From JBOHER01 sp050701115 (lineage in GTDB: Bacteria; Actinomycetota; Actinomycetes; Mycobacteriales; Pseudonocardiaceae), in contig JBOHER010000028.1 of assembly GCA_050701115.1 (NCBI GenBank), forward strand, positions 1-6,828: a DNA stretch of 6,828 bases, in the 5' to 3' direction. Both the position numbers and the translations under genes were made by a program. The notes beneath the pieces are model-generated. The model did not search any database and was not told the origin of the DNA. It saw only the letters and a program-made list of their open reading frames with translations. Of this stretch, positions 5,756-6,828 are shown one piece after another; the first letter of the stretch is position 1, and every line of letters begins with the position of its first letter.

Positions 5756-6744
5756 GCGCTCTCGCGCCGCTGATGGAGGCCTTCTTCACCGACCGGCTCA
5801 TCAATCAGCGCGGCGCCAGCGCGAACACGATCGCCGGCTACCGAGACACCTTCCGGCTGCTGCTCGGCTTCGCGGCCGACCGCACCGGCAAGCAGCCCAG
5901 CGCGCTGGACATCCGCGAACTCGACGCGCCGCTGGTCGCGGCGTTCCTGGACCATCTCGAACACGAACGGGGCAACCAGATCCGCACCCGCAACAACCGG
6001 CTCGCCGCGATCCACTCCCTGTTCAGCTACGCCGCACTTCGACATCCCGACCACGCCGCGACAATCCAGCGAGTGCTGGCAATCCCAGCCAAACGCTGCG
6101 ACCGCAACCTGGTCACCTGGCTGACCGAGGCCGAGGTCGACGCACTGCTGGCCGCACCCGACCGGACCACCTGGGCAGGACGACGAGACCATGCCATGCT
6201 GGTGACCGCCGCCCAGACCGGGCTACGGATCTCCGAGCTGACCGGGCTGAAGATCACCGACGTCCACCTCGATTCCGGCCCCTACGTGCACTGCCTCGGC
6301 AAAGGCCGCAAGGAACGCGCCACACCGCTGACGCCCCACACCGTTCGCGTGCTGCGAGTCTGGCTACGCGAACGTCGCGGCGCCCCGCCGGACCCGGCGT
6401 TCCCCACCCGCACCGGAACCCGCATGAGTCGAGACGCGGTCGAACACCGCCTCGCCCGGCACCTCGCCGCCGCACGCGCGGCCTGCCCGTCCCTGAGAAG
6501 CAAGCGCGTCGGGATGCACACCCTGCGCCACTCGGCGGCCATGCGACTACTCGAAGCCGGTACCGACGTCGCCATCATCGCGCTCTGGCTCGGCCACGAG
6601 CAGCCCGCCACCACCGCGCAGACCTACCTGCACGCCGACATGAACCAGAAACAGGAAGCGATTGCACGCGTCGCACCGCCCGGCACCACCCCGGGTCGCT
6701 ACCGACCATCCGACCCCCTCCTCGCCTTCCTGGAGGCCCTGTGA
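5752..6744 (+). CDS. ritC: Tyrosine recombinase, third of the RIT trio (RitC), XerC/XerD-like
   Basis: A 330-residue tyrosine recombinase, the most XerC/D-like of the three. The core-binding domain is at about 5-95 (FFTDRLINQRGASANTIAGY, then RDTFRLLLGF). The catalytic domain is at about 122-305, with Arg159 (TGLRISELTGL), Lys184 (GKGRKERATPL), His256-x-x-Arg259 (MHTLRHSAA), His282 (LGHEQPATT) and Tyr292 (TYLHAD). The Tyr is ten residues after the His, one more than in XerD. ATG 5752 overlaps the stop of the second gene (ATGA) and only a weak CGGAG precedes it, so coupling probably drives its translation. Its TGA stop (6742-6744) takes its last two bases from the right terminal repeat, leaving no spacer between gene and element end. 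The gene appears intact. Confidence 0.9.
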   Translation: MSALAPLMEAFFTDRLINQRGASANTIAGYRDTFRLLLGFAADRTGKQPSALDIRELDAPLVAAFLDHLEHERGNQIRTRNNRLAAIHSLFSYAALRHPDHAATIQRVLAIPAKRCDRNLVTWLTEAEVDALLAAPDRTTWAGRRDHAMLVTAAQTGLRISELTGLKITDVHLDSGPYVHCLGKGRKERATPLTPHTVRVLRVWLRERRGAPPDPAFPTRTGTRMSRDAVEHRLARHLAAARAACPSLRSKRVGMHTLRHSAAMRLLEAGTDVAIIALWLGHEQPATTAQTYLHADMNQKQEAIARVAPPGTTPGRYRPSDPLLAFLEAL

Positions 6745-6828
6745 TTATGCCGACCTGGTCAGCGCAGATCCCCCACCAGGCAAGGCCATCAGCGTCGAGG
6801 TCGGCATAACCCACAGGTCGGCATAATC
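6743..6828 (-). repeat. Right terminal inverted repeat of the RIT element, 86 bp
   Basis: The exact reverse complement of 3479-3564. The 12-mer TTATGCCGACCT is present at 6745-6756, and as its complement at 6798-6809 and 6815-6826, mirroring the left end. A 15-bp stem is formed by 6743-6757 and 6814-6828. The window ends on the last symmetric base, so the host flank and any target duplication are not visible. Confidence 0.93.

Larger units (their letters stand above)
3479..6828 (+). mobile_element. RIT (recombinase in trio) element, 3350 bp
   Basis: The element is bounded by perfect 86-bp inverted repeats (3479-3564 and 6743-6828). It holds only three tandem tyrosine recombinase genes, each overlapping the next by ATGA. 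Three adjacent, distinct tyrosine recombinases between structured inverted repeats define the RIT class; there are no cargo or resistance genes. It interrupts an ABC ATPase gene in the same orientation. The outermost base is uncertain: the repeat symmetry extends to GA/TC at 3479-3480 and 6827-6828, but the GA also fits the Asp codon of the target gene. The true boundary could therefore be the TTATG at 3481. A target duplication cannot be judged because the window stops at the right end. The first recombinase gene carries an amber codon, so autonomous movement is uncertain. Confidence 0.9.

Noticed and set aside
5674..6192. Minus-strand open frames opposite the recombinases
   Set aside because: No recognisable motifs, and they sit fully antisense to intact recombinase genes with complete catalytic residues.
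3750..6744. Tn554-type transposon or integron
   Set aside because: Tn554 has two tyrosine recombinases plus a non-recombinase TnpC and carries cargo, and integrons have one integrase with attC cassettes. Here there are three tyrosine recombinases, long terminal inverted repeats and no cargo.

Overview
The window is high-GC DNA with tightly packed, mostly plus-strand genes and strong G+C bias at third codon positions. This fits an actinomycete. Genus cannot be fixed from the sequence; a Pseudonocardiales-type host is only a guess.

Positions 1-3481 are part of a catabolic and uptake operon of the myo-inositol (iol) type. In order it holds the C-terminal end of a CoA-acylating methylmalonate/malonate-semialdehyde dehydrogenase, a TIM-barrel sugar isomerase/dehydratase of the IolE-like group, a lipoprotein sugar-binding protein, an RbsC-type permease, and the first 44 codons of the partner ABC ATPase. 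Spacers are short (15, 38, 6 and 6 nt), as expected of one transcript. The binding protein would take up a sugar or inositol, the permease and ATPase would import it, and the isomerase and dehydrogenase would act in its breakdown.

Two lesions damage the transporter. The binding-protein gene has lost one base near 2181, which throws its last 21 codons out of frame. The ATPase gene is cut inside its Walker A (P-loop) codons by a 3350-bp mobile element at 3479-6828, whose right end coincides with the end of the window.

The element is a 'recombinase in trio' (RIT) element: three different tyrosine recombinases in tandem, joined by ATGA stop/start overlaps, between perfect 86-bp terminal inverted repeats (TIRs). 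Each TIR carries three copies of TTATGCCGACCT (two direct, one inverted) and is itself closed by a 15-bp inverted repeat. The first recombinase gene has an in-frame amber codon after codon 41, and its Shine-Dalgarno sequence lies in the 3' arm of a hairpin. The recombinases face the same way as the interrupted operon, so operon transcripts would run into the element.

No tRNA, rRNA, CRISPR array or convincing minus-strand gene was seen. There is no gene-free stretch over 300 bases.
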